Shown: piece by piece, positions 34,731-42,772 of the stretch
How positions within the stretch are numbered: the first letter of the stretch is position 1
Layout: each line of letters opens with the position of its first letter
NCBI RefSeq assembly: GCF_030123365.1
Contig: NZ_CP126107.1
Location: 3,368,001 to 3,432,000, forward strand
Reading direction: 5' to 3'
From: Neobacillus sp. SuZ13
GTDB taxonomy: Bacteria > Bacillota > Bacilli > Bacillales > Cytobacillaceae
DNA length: 64,000 bases
Made by a program: the position numbers and the translations under genes
The notes under the pieces: generated by a model
What the model saw: the letters and a program-made list of their open reading frames with translations, nothing else
Database searches by the model: none
What the model was told of the DNA's origin: nothing

Positions 34731-35213
34731 ATGAACCAAGATTTTAATTTTTATGATATGTGGAAGGATTTTTATTCCCAATCAAGTAAATTATTTGATG
34801 GAAAATTGGGTACGGAAGACTTTAATTTTTATGATATGTGGAAAGATTTTTATTCCCAATCAAGTAAATTATTTGATGAAAAATTCGGCAATGACTACCC
34901 TTCTCAAGGGATGGGACAGGTGTTGGAGATGAATCTTCAATTTAAAAAAATGATCGATGAATCTACGTTAAAATACTTAGAATTCATGAATGTACCATCT
35001 ACAAAAGACATTGCTAACCTTTCGTCATTAATTGTTAATGTAGATGCAAAAGTTGACGATATTGAAGAAAGATTGGAAGAAAAATTAGACAATACTGAAG
35101 ATCAAGTGTCATTTAAGTCAGAATTGTCGAATGTAAAAAAAGATGTAAAGAATTTGGATAATAAATTGAATCAAATCCTTACATTGTTAAATTCACAAAA
35201 AGAAAAGAAATAA
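34731..35213 (+). CDS. phaR: Class IV PHA synthase subunit PhaR with duplicated N-terminal segment
   Basis: 160 residues. The N-terminal signature DFNFYDMWKDFYSQSSKLFD occurs twice, at residues 4-23 and 30-49; PhaR normally has one. The C-terminal half is charged coiled coil (DDIEERLEEKLDN, VKNLDNKLNQIL). PhaR partners PhaC on PHA granules and is needed for synthase activity in Bacillus. RBS GAGGAGG, then phaB and phaC follow. The DNA copies differ at few positions, indicating a recent in-frame 78-bp tandem duplication. phaP and phaQ, which usually precede phaR in B. megaterium, are not next to it. Confidence 0.9.
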   Translation: MNQDFNFYDMWKDFYSQSSKLFDGKLGTEDFNFYDMWKDFYSQSSKLFDEKFGNDYPSQGMGQVLEMNLQFKKMIDESTLKYLEFMNVPSTKDIANLSSLIVNVDAKVDDIEERLEEKLDNTEDQVSFKSELSNVKKDVKNLDNKLNQILTLLNSQKEKK

Positions 35214-35302
35214 AAACGGATTACATAATAGCTTGTAATACAAAGTAATGTATTAAACTAGCAGGATTATTTAAACAACTATAATAGATGGGGTGCAGAA
35301 AA

Positions 35303-36046
35303 ATGGCAGAATTAAAAGGCAAAGTAGCGATTGTAACAGGCGGCAGCAGAGGTATCGGTGCATCGATTGCATTAGAACTAGCTAAGAATGGCGCGAAAGT
35401 TGTTATTAACTATAATATCCGCAAAGAATTAGCCGATAAAGTAGTCGCTGAAATTAATGAATTTGGCGGAGAGGCATACGCTGTTCAAGCAGATGTTTCT
35501 GAAAGTAATGAAGCAGCATACCTTGTACAAGAAACGATTAACCATTATGGCAAATTAGATATCCTAGTTAATAATGCAGGAATTACAAGAGACAGCACGT
35601 TCAAAAAATTAAGCCAAGAAGATTGGAGAAAAGTAATTGATGTAAATTTAAACAGTGTTTACAACAATACTTCTGCTGCTCTTCCTTACCTTCTTGAATC
35701 AGATGCTGGCCGTATTATCAACATTTCGTCTATTATTGGACAAGCAGGCGGATTTGGACAAACCAACTATGCAGCAGCAAAAGCAGGACTCATTGGATAT
35801 ACTAAATCACTTGCTCTTGAACTTGCTAAAAGCAATGTAACTGTAAATGCGATTTGCCCTGGATTTATTGGTACTGAGATGGTACAAGCCATTCCAGAAA
35901 AAGTTCTTGCAGGAATCGTTGAAAAAGTTCCGCAAAAACGTTTAGGCAAACCAGAAGAAATCGCTCGTGGTGTTGTCTTCTTATGTAAAGATGGTGACTA
36001 TATCACTGGTCAGCAATTAAATATTAACGGTGGACTTTACATGTAA
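35303..36046 (+). CDS. phaB: Acetoacetyl-CoA reductase
   Basis: 247 residues from ATG 35303 (RBS GGGGTG, 7 nt). SDR motifs: TGGSRGIG (about 12-19), NNAG, catalytic Ser in ISSIIG with Tyr/Lys in NYAAAKAG, and INGG near the end. It reduces acetoacetyl-CoA to (R)-3-hydroxybutyryl-CoA, the PHB monomer. It lies 89 nt after phaR and 68 nt before phaC, the standard Bacillus phaRBC order. An alternative start (MGCRKM...) at 35288 lacks support. Confidence 0.92.
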   Translation: MAELKGKVAIVTGGSRGIGASIALELAKNGAKVVINYNIRKELADKVVAEINEFGGEAYAVQADVSESNEAAYLVQETINHYGKLDILVNNAGITRDSTFKKLSQEDWRKVIDVNLNSVYNNTSAALPYLLESDAGRIINISSIIGQAGGFGQTNYAAAKAGLIGYTKSLALELAKSNVTVNAICPGFIGTEMVQAIPEKVLAGIVEKVPQKRLGKPEEIARGVVFLCKDGDYITGQQLNINGGLYM

Positions 36047-36126
36047 TTGTCATGAATGTCCGACTTTCTTTATATATTAAGAGAGAAAATAAATCATGTA
36101 AGGAGTGAACAGTCATTAACGTTTTG

Positions 36127-37203
36127 ATGCCAAAAGAATGGAATGGTGTGCTTGAATTTGCACCTGAAAAGTATCAAGAAATGTATCAACGTGTCTACAG
36201 GGCAACTCAAGTGTTAACGACCGATGCCGAACCGGAAGTAGCACCTACACCGAAAGAAGTTATTTGGACTAGAAATAAAACGAAGCTCTACCGATATATT
36301 TCTGATCAACCCAAAAAATACAAAACTCCCCTTCTTTTAGTTTATGCTCTAATTAATAAACCATATATTTTGGACCTAACAAAAGGCGGCAGTTTAATAG
36401 AATATTTAGTTGAACGTGGGTTTGATGTTTATCTACTTGACTGGGGTACACCAGGTTACGAAGATCGCAATATGAAACTAGATGATTACATTATGGACTA
36501 TATCCCACGTGCAGTTCGTAAGGTAATGAGAAAATCGAAAGTTGAAGAAGTATCGATCCTTGGATATTGCATGGGTGGAACGATCACGTCTGCATTTGCG
36601 GCACTACACCCTGAATTACCAATTCGAAACCTTGTCTTTATGACCAGTCCGTTTAGTTTTGAAAATAGCGGATCATATGGTCCGATGCTGGATGAGCGCT
36701 ATTTCGATATTAATAAAGTTGTAGAAACCCTTGGTGTTATTCCACCAGAAATGATTGACTTTGGAAACAAAATGATCAATCCAATGGGAACCAACTTTGG
36801 ACCATTAATTAGTCTCGTAGAGCGTGCTGATAATGAGAAGTTTATTAAGAGCTTTAAACTTCTTCGCAGATGGTTAAACGATGGTATCTTATTTCCTGGT
36901 GAAGCCTACCGTCAGTGGATTAGAGACTTCTACCAAAATAATAAACTGATCAAAGGCGAAATGGTTATTCGAGGTAAAAAGGTTAAACTTGAAAATATCA
37001 AAGCCAATATCCTAAACCTAGCTGGTAAAAACGACCTAATTGCCCCACCCCATCAAGTTGAAGCATTGATGGATGTAGTTTCAAGTGAGGATAAACAATT
37101 TAAGATATTACCTGTTGGGCATACTTCGATTACTTATGGCAGCCAAGCCACAAAAATAACTTATCCAACCATTGCAGATTGGTTAGAAGAAAGATCCAAC
37201 TAA
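36127..37203 (+). CDS. phaC: Class IV poly(R)-hydroxyalkanoate synthase catalytic subunit
   Basis: 358 residues. Alpha/beta-hydrolase fold with the lipase-like box GYCMGG (catalytic Cys about 148), Asp in GKNDLIAP (about 303) and His in VGHTS (about 332). Tryptophan-rich, matching Bacillus PhaC (about 362 residues). It polymerises (R)-3-hydroxyacyl-CoA with PhaR. The start is unclear: the only good ribosome binding site, GGAGTGA (36102), is 21 nt from ATG 36127 and 18 nt from TTG 36124; an in-frame ATT at 36115 has normal spacing. See findings. Confidence 0.92.
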   Translation: MPKEWNGVLEFAPEKYQEMYQRVYRATQVLTTDAEPEVAPTPKEVIWTRNKTKLYRYISDQPKKYKTPLLLVYALINKPYILDLTKGGSLIEYLVERGFDVYLLDWGTPGYEDRNMKLDDYIMDYIPRAVRKVMRKSKVEEVSILGYCMGGTITSAFAALHPELPIRNLVFMTSPFSFENSGSYGPMLDERYFDINKVVETLGVIPPEMIDFGNKMINPMGTNFGPLISLVERADNEKFIKSFKLLRRWLNDGILFPGEAYRQWIRDFYQNNKLIKGEMVIRGKKVKLENIKANILNLAGKNDLIAPPHQVEALMDVVSSEDKQFKILPVGHTSITYGSQATKITYPTIADWLEERSN

Positions 37204-37216
37204 TTCTAGTTTAGAT

Positions 37217-37247
37217 GAGTGTCCCAACTGGGGCACTCCTTTTATTT
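37217..37247 (+). terminator. Terminator of the phaRBC operon
   Basis: GAGTGTCCC/GGGGCACTC stem with AACT loop, then CTTTTATTTT. Confidence 0.85.
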
Positions 37248-37351
37248 TATCAAGTGAAATAGTAATGGCGAGTATACAGTTGGCAATAGTGGTAAAAATA
37301 ATTATATGTAATTATTAGGAAAAAAACAAGTATAATAGATTAAATTTATAT

Positions 37352-37468
37352 TTAATTTGGATAATTCAAATAATTTAAAAATAATAAACACTTCATCGAT
37401 TCATTCAATGCTTCATGTGCTGTTTGATTTGAAGAAATTGGAGCTTGGTCTAAGATACTGATCTTCAT
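37352..37468 (-). pseudogene. N-terminal remnant of an LLM-class flavin-dependent oxidoreductase
   Basis: 38 codons with a strong RBS (AAGGAGG, 8 nt before ATG). The first about 24 residues, MKISILDQAPISSNQTAHEA, match the N-terminus of bacterial luciferase-like (alkanal monooxygenase-type) oxidoreductases, with the typical LDQ(A/S)PI turn. After residue about 26 the reading becomes AT-rich nonsense and stops at 37352. The rest of the roughly 330-residue protein is missing. It appears to be a recent 3' deletion leaving start and RBS intact. Confidence 0.6.
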
Positions 37469-37574
37469 CCTACCTTCCTCCTTTTAATAAATTCTTTTCT
37501 AAAGTAACGATCATATAATAAAAAAATACCAAAATGGGGTCCATACTACGGAACCCATTTTGGTACTTGTGGAA

Positions 37575-39044
37575 TTAATCGATTGAACTAAGTATTTGAT
37601 TCACCCAGAAGTTTTCCCATTCCCTATATTCCTGATTCACTTTACCACTATTTATATCGATTGTTCTTTTATCTGAATCAATCCAGCGAATCATTTGATT
37701 ATTTTTAAAATAGTAGCGGTTTTCTAAAGGCTTAGCAGTTGTGGTGAAAATAAAGAAAAGTGATCCGTCATCCCAAAAATAATATTCAGTCGTTACCCCA
37801 TTGTCCTTTTTAACGATTTTCTTAATAATTCCATTATCGTTAATGTACTGGGTAAAACTTGCACCTAACTTATTAACGTTATAGTTCTTTAGCACCTTAT
37901 TTATACTATTATACTCGGCCCTAATTACTTTTACTTCGTCCTCAACGTTTAAGGAAGAAAGATCTTCCTCTGTTGTTACAACTTCACTTGACTCACGAAC
38001 ATCCCCAGCTGTCACAACTTCGTTTTCCGCCGGATCATCTTCTTGATAATCAAATATTAATCCAACATTAGTGAAGTCTTCGTCAACCAAGGTAGTCTCA
38101 TTGCTCTTTATCACATTTCCGTTTATTTCAGTTTCAGCATGGATAGTAATCGATCCATCAAATACGACCGGTCCAAACTGATCAATTTCTCCGATCCGTT
38201 GATTCGTATTCTTGCCGTTTACAAATAGGAAAGCATCATCTTCATCTGAATAAATAGATAGATTATTTTCGGGAAGGGTAAATTTAACTTCGATTTCCTT
38301 ACTGTTAATACTCTTAGGGTCAATTACTTCTTCCTTATCAAGTGTTGCATATTTCCCCTTATAGAGAGCCTTTAGTTTGTATTCACCAATTAGGTAAGGA
38401 CCAAATGTTTTTCCCTCACCACGATTAATCTTGCCAACCCTTTTTTTATTAATATAAATTTCTGTCCCGTCATAATTTGTTGAAATAACCGGATAAAACG
38501 ATTTAATGTTAATTTTATAGTTATCGAACAGTAGCCACTTTTTCCCTGATGGATGGATGTTCACAAAACCTGCTTTTTCTAATGCAGAAAATGTAGGATT
38601 CTGTGAATTTTCTTCTATGTACGATATGAAAGGGAATACATTTTCCGCTGAAATCTTTATATTTGGATCTGTCGTATCAACAATTCCAACAAGCATACTC
38701 GCATCTTTTTCCTTTAATGCTTCGTCAAATTTTTGAATCACTTTTTGTTTACTTGTTAACGTGGAACCGAGATAATATCCACCTAGTAAAAGTGCTGCCA
38801 GAATGCTCCCTATTGTAAGAGTTAATTTCTTGCTTCGAGATGCTTGTTTTTTTGACCTTTCATTATTTACAATAGGTTCTTTTATTTCATGAAGATTAGG
38901 AGAAGTTGTACCTCCCGAAGCATCGGCTCCCTGTCTCTGTTCATAGCTATCTTGAACATTAGCAAACTGCTTTCCACAATTTGAACAGACCCGATAATGC
39001 TTTGGAACCTTCGTTCCACACTCCGTACAGAACTTAAAATCCAT
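37575..39044 (-). CDS. TcaA/YvbJ-family zinc-ribbon membrane protein
   Basis: 489 residues. N-terminal zinc ribbon (FCTECGTKVPKHYRVCSNCGK, residues 5-25), a linker, one transmembrane helix (about 75-97), then extracellular TcaA-like domains, including the QKFDEALKEKDASML start and two Ig-like repeats (FGPYLIGEYKL, FGPVVFDGSITI), and a C-terminal NTF2-like domain. S. aureus TcaA affects glycopeptide susceptibility; B. subtilis YvbJ is a homologue. The role here is envelope-related by analogy. The 295 nt downstream contain the LLM remnant rather than another gene. Confidence 0.8.
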   Translation of the reverse strand: MDFKFCTECGTKVPKHYRVCSNCGKQFANVQDSYEQRQGADASGGTTSPNLHEIKEPIVNNERSKKQASRSKKLTLTIGSILAALLLGGYYLGSTLTSKQKVIQKFDEALKEKDASMLVGIVDTTDPNIKISAENVFPFISYIEENSQNPTFSALEKAGFVNIHPSGKKWLLFDNYKINIKSFYPVISTNYDGTEIYINKKRVGKINRGEGKTFGPYLIGEYKLKALYKGKYATLDKEEVIDPKSINSKEIEVKFTLPENNLSIYSDEDDAFLFVNGKNTNQRIGEIDQFGPVVFDGSITIHAETEINGNVIKSNETTLVDEDFTNVGLIFDYQEDDPAENEVVTAGDVRESSEVVTTEEDLSSLNVEDEVKVIRAEYNSINKVLKNYNVNKLGASFTQYINDNGIIKKIVKKDNGVTTEYYFWDDGSLFFIFTTTAKPLENRYYFKNNQMIRWIDSDKRTIDINSGKVNQEYREWENFWVNQILSSID

Positions 39045-39203
39045 TAACCTATTACCCCCTTAAACAATCTAATATGTATTTAATAAAGTCAACTTAGGTG
39101 TTTAATTTCATTTTATTGCTCAAAATTGGGTCCAATGACACAATTGACACCCTAATTACCATTTACTATTATTAGAACCTATTTATGGAAAAATGACAAC
39201 AAC

Positions 39204-39220
39204 TTGGTGCCTGACACCAA
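39204..39220. repeat. REP-like palindrome
   Basis: TTGGTGCCTGACACCAA with related degenerate flanks (GACACC at 39145, TTTTGACAC after it). This core resembles short palindromic repeats scattered in Bacillus genomes. Confidence 0.4.
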
Positions 39221-39251
39221 TTTTGACACGAAATTGTAATAAATATTGGTA

Positions 39252-39294
39252 TTTGTCGAATATTTTACCAAGTTTTTTGAAGGAGAATGTCGAA
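39252..39294 (+). promoter_or_regulatory. Pair of Spo0A-box-like sites
   Basis: TTTGTCGAA at 39252-39260 (exact consensus) and AATGTCGAA at 39286-39294, 34 bp apart on the same strand, upstream of the secreted protein gene at 39341. Confidence 0.45.
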
Positions 39295-39340
39295 TTAAAG
39301 AGAATGAAGTAAAGGAGGTTTTAAAAAGGAGGAGAAATAC

Positions 39341-39706
39341 ATGAAGAAATTAATAACAGTATTATGTGGAATCATTATTGGATTATCGTTGTTTGTGAGT
39401 ACTGGGAATACGGCAAAGGCATCAGAAACAGATGAATGTGGTTGCATAGTTTCACCCGTATTAGGTGCTGAAAAGAATAAGATTGTAGCAGGTTTATTAA
39501 GTAGTCAAGAGTTTAAGAATGTAAAAGATTCACTTAAAAGTGAAGGATATAGTTATAGAGGAGTCAAAAACATAGAAGTACTTATCAATCATACGTATGA
39601 CGATACAGTAATGGTGGGAGTACCTTTCTATAATGCAGATGGTACTTTAGAAATGGCAGCATTTTTTAATGGAATTTATATGGATCCAGATCTATTTGAA
39701 CATTAA
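39341..39706 (+). CDS. Small secreted protein, possibly a bacteriocin-precursor or immunity-like leader
   Basis: 121 residues with a clear signal peptide (MKKLITVLCGIIIGLSLFVS, likely cleavage after KA-S). The mature part has CGC near the start and a stretch LLSSQEFKNVKDSLKSEGYSY, then VLINHTYDDTVMVGVPFYNADGTLEMAAFF. That pattern resembles the N-terminal part of halocin C8-like Bacillus precursor proteins; the Cys-rich C-terminal peptide of those is missing. RBS AAAGGAGG, ATG. Two Spo0A-like boxes lie upstream, and a strong terminator follows. Function not proven. Confidence 0.55.
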   Translation: MKKLITVLCGIIIGLSLFVSTGNTAKASETDECGCIVSPVLGAEKNKIVAGLLSSQEFKNVKDSLKSEGYSYRGVKNIEVLINHTYDDTVMVGVPFYNADGTLEMAAFFNGIYMDPDLFEH

Positions 39707-39720
39707 TATTATATAAAACA

Positions 39721-39751
39721 AAATCCTTCCCAACTCGGAAAGGATTTTTTT
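39721..39751. terminator. Terminator between secreted-protein gene and dioxygenase gene
   Basis: AAATCCTT/AAGGATTT stem with a T run on the plus strand; it can serve both convergent genes. Confidence 0.75.
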
Positions 39752-39765
39752 CATTCATATCTAGT

Positions 39766-40542
39766 TCATCCAAACTGCCAAACACTATGACTCAAGTTTC
39801 CATATCGAAAGCTGCGATGCAGCAACTTCGCTTTTTGACTATCATCAGCAGCTCCCATTGCATAAAAAATTGGAATGAAGTGTTCATTTCCATAACGTGG
39901 TACAGCATATTCTGCATTAGGTGCAAGGGAGTCATATTTAAATAATGACTCTAGGTCCCAATTATTTAAGTGGTGGGCCAACCAGTCATCAAATTCAAGA
40001 GCCCATTGATCGATTTCATTATCTGCCCATTTCACTGCTCTCAGGTTATGGACTGTTCCTCCACTTGCAATGATTAATATATCATTTGCTCTTAATGATG
40101 ATAAGCTTTTGCCTACTTTATATTGCTCTTCCGGTTTAAGATTCGGATTTACGGACATCGAAATGACAGGGATATCTGCATTCGGATACAACAAGCGAAG
40201 TACAACCCATGCTCCATGATCAAGGCCGCGTTTCGTTTCTACTTCAAATGGTACACCGTTTTTTGCGAACAAGTCTTTAATTTCTTGTGAAACCTGCTGG
40301 TCCCCTTTAGCTGGATATTTAATTGTATATAGTTCCGGGTCGAAACCACCAAAATCATAAATGGTGTCATATGTGTCGACTTCGCTTACTTTTTGCATTG
40401 ATGATTCCCAGTGTGCTGAAAACAATATTATTGCCTTTGGCCGAGGAAGGTTTTTTCCGAGCTGGCTTAGAAACTGAGTATACTCATTATTCTCAACAGC
40501 TAATAATGGTGCTCCATGTGCAATAAAAAAAGATGGCATCAT
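39766..40542 (-). CDS. LigB-type extradiol ring-cleavage dioxygenase (YgiD/DOPA dioxygenase-like)
   Basis: 258 residues. Fe/Zn ligand residues in the class III extradiol pattern: His9 (IAHGAP), the SAHWE motif (His about 44), and a His in ASGGTVHNLRA (about 162). DHGAW, a strongly conserved element, is at about 108. It opens catechol-type rings or similar substrates. It is transcribed with a DoxX membrane protein and an esterase upstream; this trio recalls the B. subtilis mhq/cat genes that detoxify quinones and catechols. RBS GGGGGA; ATG ATG start. Confidence 0.85.
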   Translation of the reverse strand: MMPSFFIAHGAPLLAVENNEYTQFLSQLGKNLPRPKAIILFSAHWESSMQKVSEVDTYDTIYDFGGFDPELYTIKYPAKGDQQVSQEIKDLFAKNGVPFEVETKRGLDHGAWVVLRLLYPNADIPVISMSVNPNLKPEEQYKVGKSLSSLRANDILIIASGGTVHNLRAVKWADNEIDQWALEFDDWLAHHLNNWDLESLFKYDSLAPNAEYAVPRYGNEHFIPIFYAMGAADDSQKAKLLHRSFRYGNLSHSVWQFG

Positions 40543-40566
40543 ATTTTCGTCCCCCTTTTAATTATT

Positions 40567-40998
40567 TTAGCTTTTTGATAAAGAAGTAGTTTCTTCTTTC
40601 TGACCTTTGAAAATGAGTTGATCGAGTGCAAACATTTTACTACCATTAATCGCAATAAAAATAGCCATTGCTAAAAAAGCCAAATCTAATTCGTAACCAG
40701 CCATTTGTCCGTTTCCTAAAAATCCAACAGCTAGTTTTACTTTAACAATTGCACCAATCATTAGTAAAGATAATAGAGCTGAGACAATTTGACTGCCTAA
40801 ACCTAGAACTAATGCAACTCCACCAATCATTTCTACTGTTGCCACTCCATACGCTAAGAATCCTGGTAACCCAATACTGTCAAACCAGCCAACGATATTT
40901 TCAATTCCACCTTGGAATTTAACTATCCCATGTACAAAGAACGTAATACCTAAAACCACTCTTATAATTAATGTACTAACCTCGAATTTTTTTAACAT
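40567..40998 (-). CDS. DoxX-family membrane protein (MhqP/CatD-like)
   Basis: 143 residues, four helices with the DoxX pattern (GITFFVHGIVKFQGG, GFLAYGVATVEMIGGVALVLGLG, then AIVKVKLAVGFLGNG and a final helix). RBS GGGGAAAA. In B. subtilis, CatD (YfiD) and MhqP are DoxX proteins co-regulated with ring-cleaving dioxygenases under MhqR/YodB control. Its position 24 nt upstream of a LigB-type dioxygenase fits that. It could act in membrane redox or thiol stress; its exact role is unknown. Confidence 0.85.
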   Translation of the reverse strand: MLKKFEVSTLIIRVVLGITFFVHGIVKFQGGIENIVGWFDSIGLPGFLAYGVATVEMIGGVALVLGLGSQIVSALLSLLMIGAIVKVKLAVGFLGNGQMAGYELDLAFLAMAIFIAINGSKMFALDQLIFKGQKEETTSLSKS

Positions 40999-41025
40999 GA
41001 TTATTTTCCCCTTTTATTATTATTA

Positions 41026-41670
41026 TTATTTTTCTACTTTTTCCATTAACCAGTTCATGAAATCCCGATGGTTATCCAATGAAACGGTGTGTCCTTCTTT
41101 GTAGGTTTTAAAGGTGACATCTGCCCCTAAACCACTAAAATATTCATTATTTGTCAATCCCCAATCAAATGGAAGAACCTGATCCATCTCACCATGGGAA
41201 ATAAACAAGGACAGTTTATCAACAGGCTGGATCACGTATTCTTCTTTTACAAAAGCAGGAATGTATCCGCTTAGTGCAATAATACCCTTTATTCGACTAC
41301 CCAATGTTAATCCAAGCGTCATCGACAATATTGCTCCCTGACTAAATCCAAGTAAGAACAATTGGCTCTCATCCAAAGGATATTCCCCGCAGGCATAATC
41401 AATAAAACTTGTCAGTTTATGGATTCCTTCATCGAACACATCCCTGTGCGGTTTTCCATATCCTTGAATCGTAAAAAACGCATAGCCTGGTGGTTGTGGA
41501 AGATGACCACGGATACTAAAAATGTAAAAACGGTCTTCTAATCCGTTTACCATTGACAGCATATTTTGTTCATTACTGCCAATCCCATGCATTAAAAACA
41601 ACGCAGGATAAGTTTTTCCAGGTTCAGTCTGTGCTGGACGACGAAGCTCATAAATCATTGGTGAATTCAT
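41026..41670 (-). CDS. Alpha/beta-hydrolase carboxylesterase (MhqD-like)
   Basis: 214 residues from ATG 41670 (RBS AAGGGATG). Catalytic nucleophile Ser in GFSQGA (about 113), Asp in SHGEMDQVLP (about 161) and His in EGHTVS (about 194); oxyanion HGIGSNEQN near residue 25. It has the phospholipase/carboxylesterase layout, as MhqD of B. subtilis. It is first of a three-gene group with DoxX and dioxygenase genes. A 17-bp palindrome lies 29 nt upstream, so repression by an MhqR-like regulator is plausible. Confidence 0.8.
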   Translation of the reverse strand: MNSPMIYELRRPAQTEPGKTYPALFLMHGIGSNEQNMLSMVNGLEDRFYIFSIRGHLPQPPGYAFFTIQGYGKPHRDVFDEGIHKLTSFIDYACGEYPLDESQLFLLGFSQGAILSMTLGLTLGSRIKGIIALSGYIPAFVKEEYVIQPVDKLSLFISHGEMDQVLPFDWGLTNNEYFSGLGADVTFKTYKEGHTVSLDNHRDFMNWLMEKVEK

Positions 41671-41698
41671 CCTATCATCCCTTCTTTTAAGCAAACAT

Positions 41699-41715
41699 TC
41701 CTAATATTATTAGGA
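41699..41715 (-). promoter_or_regulatory. Candidate operator, perfect 17-bp palindrome
   Basis: TCCTAATATTATTAGGA, symmetric about 41707, 29 nt upstream of the esterase start. The size and AT-rich core fit MarR-family operators, but it is not the published MhqR or YodB box. Confidence 0.4.
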
Positions 41716-41929
41716 TGGCTGTTAATATGATTACTTAACCTTAATTTTCAATCAAGCACTCGGAATCGAAATAAATAAAAAAGATTCATATTAGGAAACT
41801 AGTAGACAAAAAGATATTCACATCAAAAGTTTTCCGATGTGAATCTTTGTTGTTTATATAATAACAAGAGAATTGTTTCATTGTCAACGATTATTTTCTA
41901 ATATAAAAACTTGTTCTATATCAGAATAC

Positions 41930-41957
41930 AAAAAATAGGAATCAAGTTGATTCCTAT
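41930..41957 (-). terminator. Terminator of the 41969-42751 hydrolase gene
   Basis: ATAGGAATCAA/TTGATTCCTAT stem with T6 on the minus strand. Confidence 0.8.
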
Positions 41958-41968
41958 CATCCACCCTA

Positions 41969-42751
41969 CTAATCCGCTAAAAACTTCTGTATCTCAGAAA
42001 CAAGTTCCATGGGATTTTCAAACATACTCATATGGCCTGAATCTTTAATTATTGATTGCTTTATATTTGCTCTACTGACAGAAAATGTTTTTTCTGCTGG
42101 AATGATTTGATCCTGTTCACCTGCTACTAAAAGAATCGGCAATGTCGAGGATTCCAATACTTGATTCCGATCTGGCCGGTCCTTCATCGCATTAAGTGCA
42201 TCTATCGCACCCTCTGCCGAAGTAGTATAGCCAATTTCCATTGCAATACCAACATAATTCTCATCCTGATTTTCGGGTGAAAATAATTTTGGAACCAAGC
42301 CGTCGATAAGTGAGTAGATTCCTGACTTGTTTACCTTTTCGATATTTGCACTCCTGGCCTTTTTCGCTTCTTCCGAATCTGGAAAGGCTGTTGAATGAAT
42401 AAGCGAATATCCGTTTAACTGACCACCGTACTTTTCTGCAAAAGCAAGTGTGATATACCCGCCTAACGAGTGACCAAACATCGTGACTTCAGGTAAATTT
42501 AAAGCATCCAAAAGATTTTTCACTTGATCCGCTAGATTTTCAATCGTACTGCTGCCTTGAAGAGGATCTGACTGTCCATGTCCAGGAAGATCCAGTGCAA
42601 TCACCCGGTAATCAGCTGACAACGTTGGGATCACAAACTCCCAATAGCTAGAACTCCCACAAAAACCATGTAGAAGCACGATTGGCTTTCCTTCTCCACT
42701 ATCTATGTACGCCATCGTTGTATCTTTTGCTTTGATTTTCTTAAGTTCCAT
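41969..42751 (-). CDS. Alpha/beta-hydrolase
   Basis: 260 residues from ATG 42751 (RBS GGGGTG, 6 nt; a GTG at 42760 overlaps it). Standard serine hydrolase: HGFCGSSSYW oxyanion region (about 28-37), nucleophile Ser in GHSLGG (about 94), Asp in GEQDQI (about 213) and His in SGHMSMFE (about 241). The pattern is that of the BioH/epoxide-hydrolase group; substrate unknown. It is followed by its own terminator and preceded closely (22 nt) by a small unknown gene with which it may form an operon. Confidence 0.8.
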   Translation of the reverse strand: MELKKIKAKDTTMAYIDSGEGKPIVLLHGFCGSSSYWEFVIPTLSADYRVIALDLPGHGQSDPLQGSSTIENLADQVKNLLDALNLPEVTMFGHSLGGYITLAFAEKYGGQLNGYSLIHSTAFPDSEEAKKARSANIEKVNKSGIYSLIDGLVPKLFSPENQDENYVGIAMEIGYTTSAEGAIDALNAMKDRPDRNQVLESSTLPILLVAGEQDQIIPAEKTFSVSRANIKQSIIKDSGHMSMFENPMELVSEIQKFLAD

Positions 42752-42772
42752 AGGCTTCACCCCAGAGTTTAA

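Noticed and set aside
34731..37203. Complete B. megaterium-type phaPQRBC cluster
   Set aside because: No phaP or phaQ was found in either direction near phaR; a thiolase and an SDR gene occupy the flank instead.
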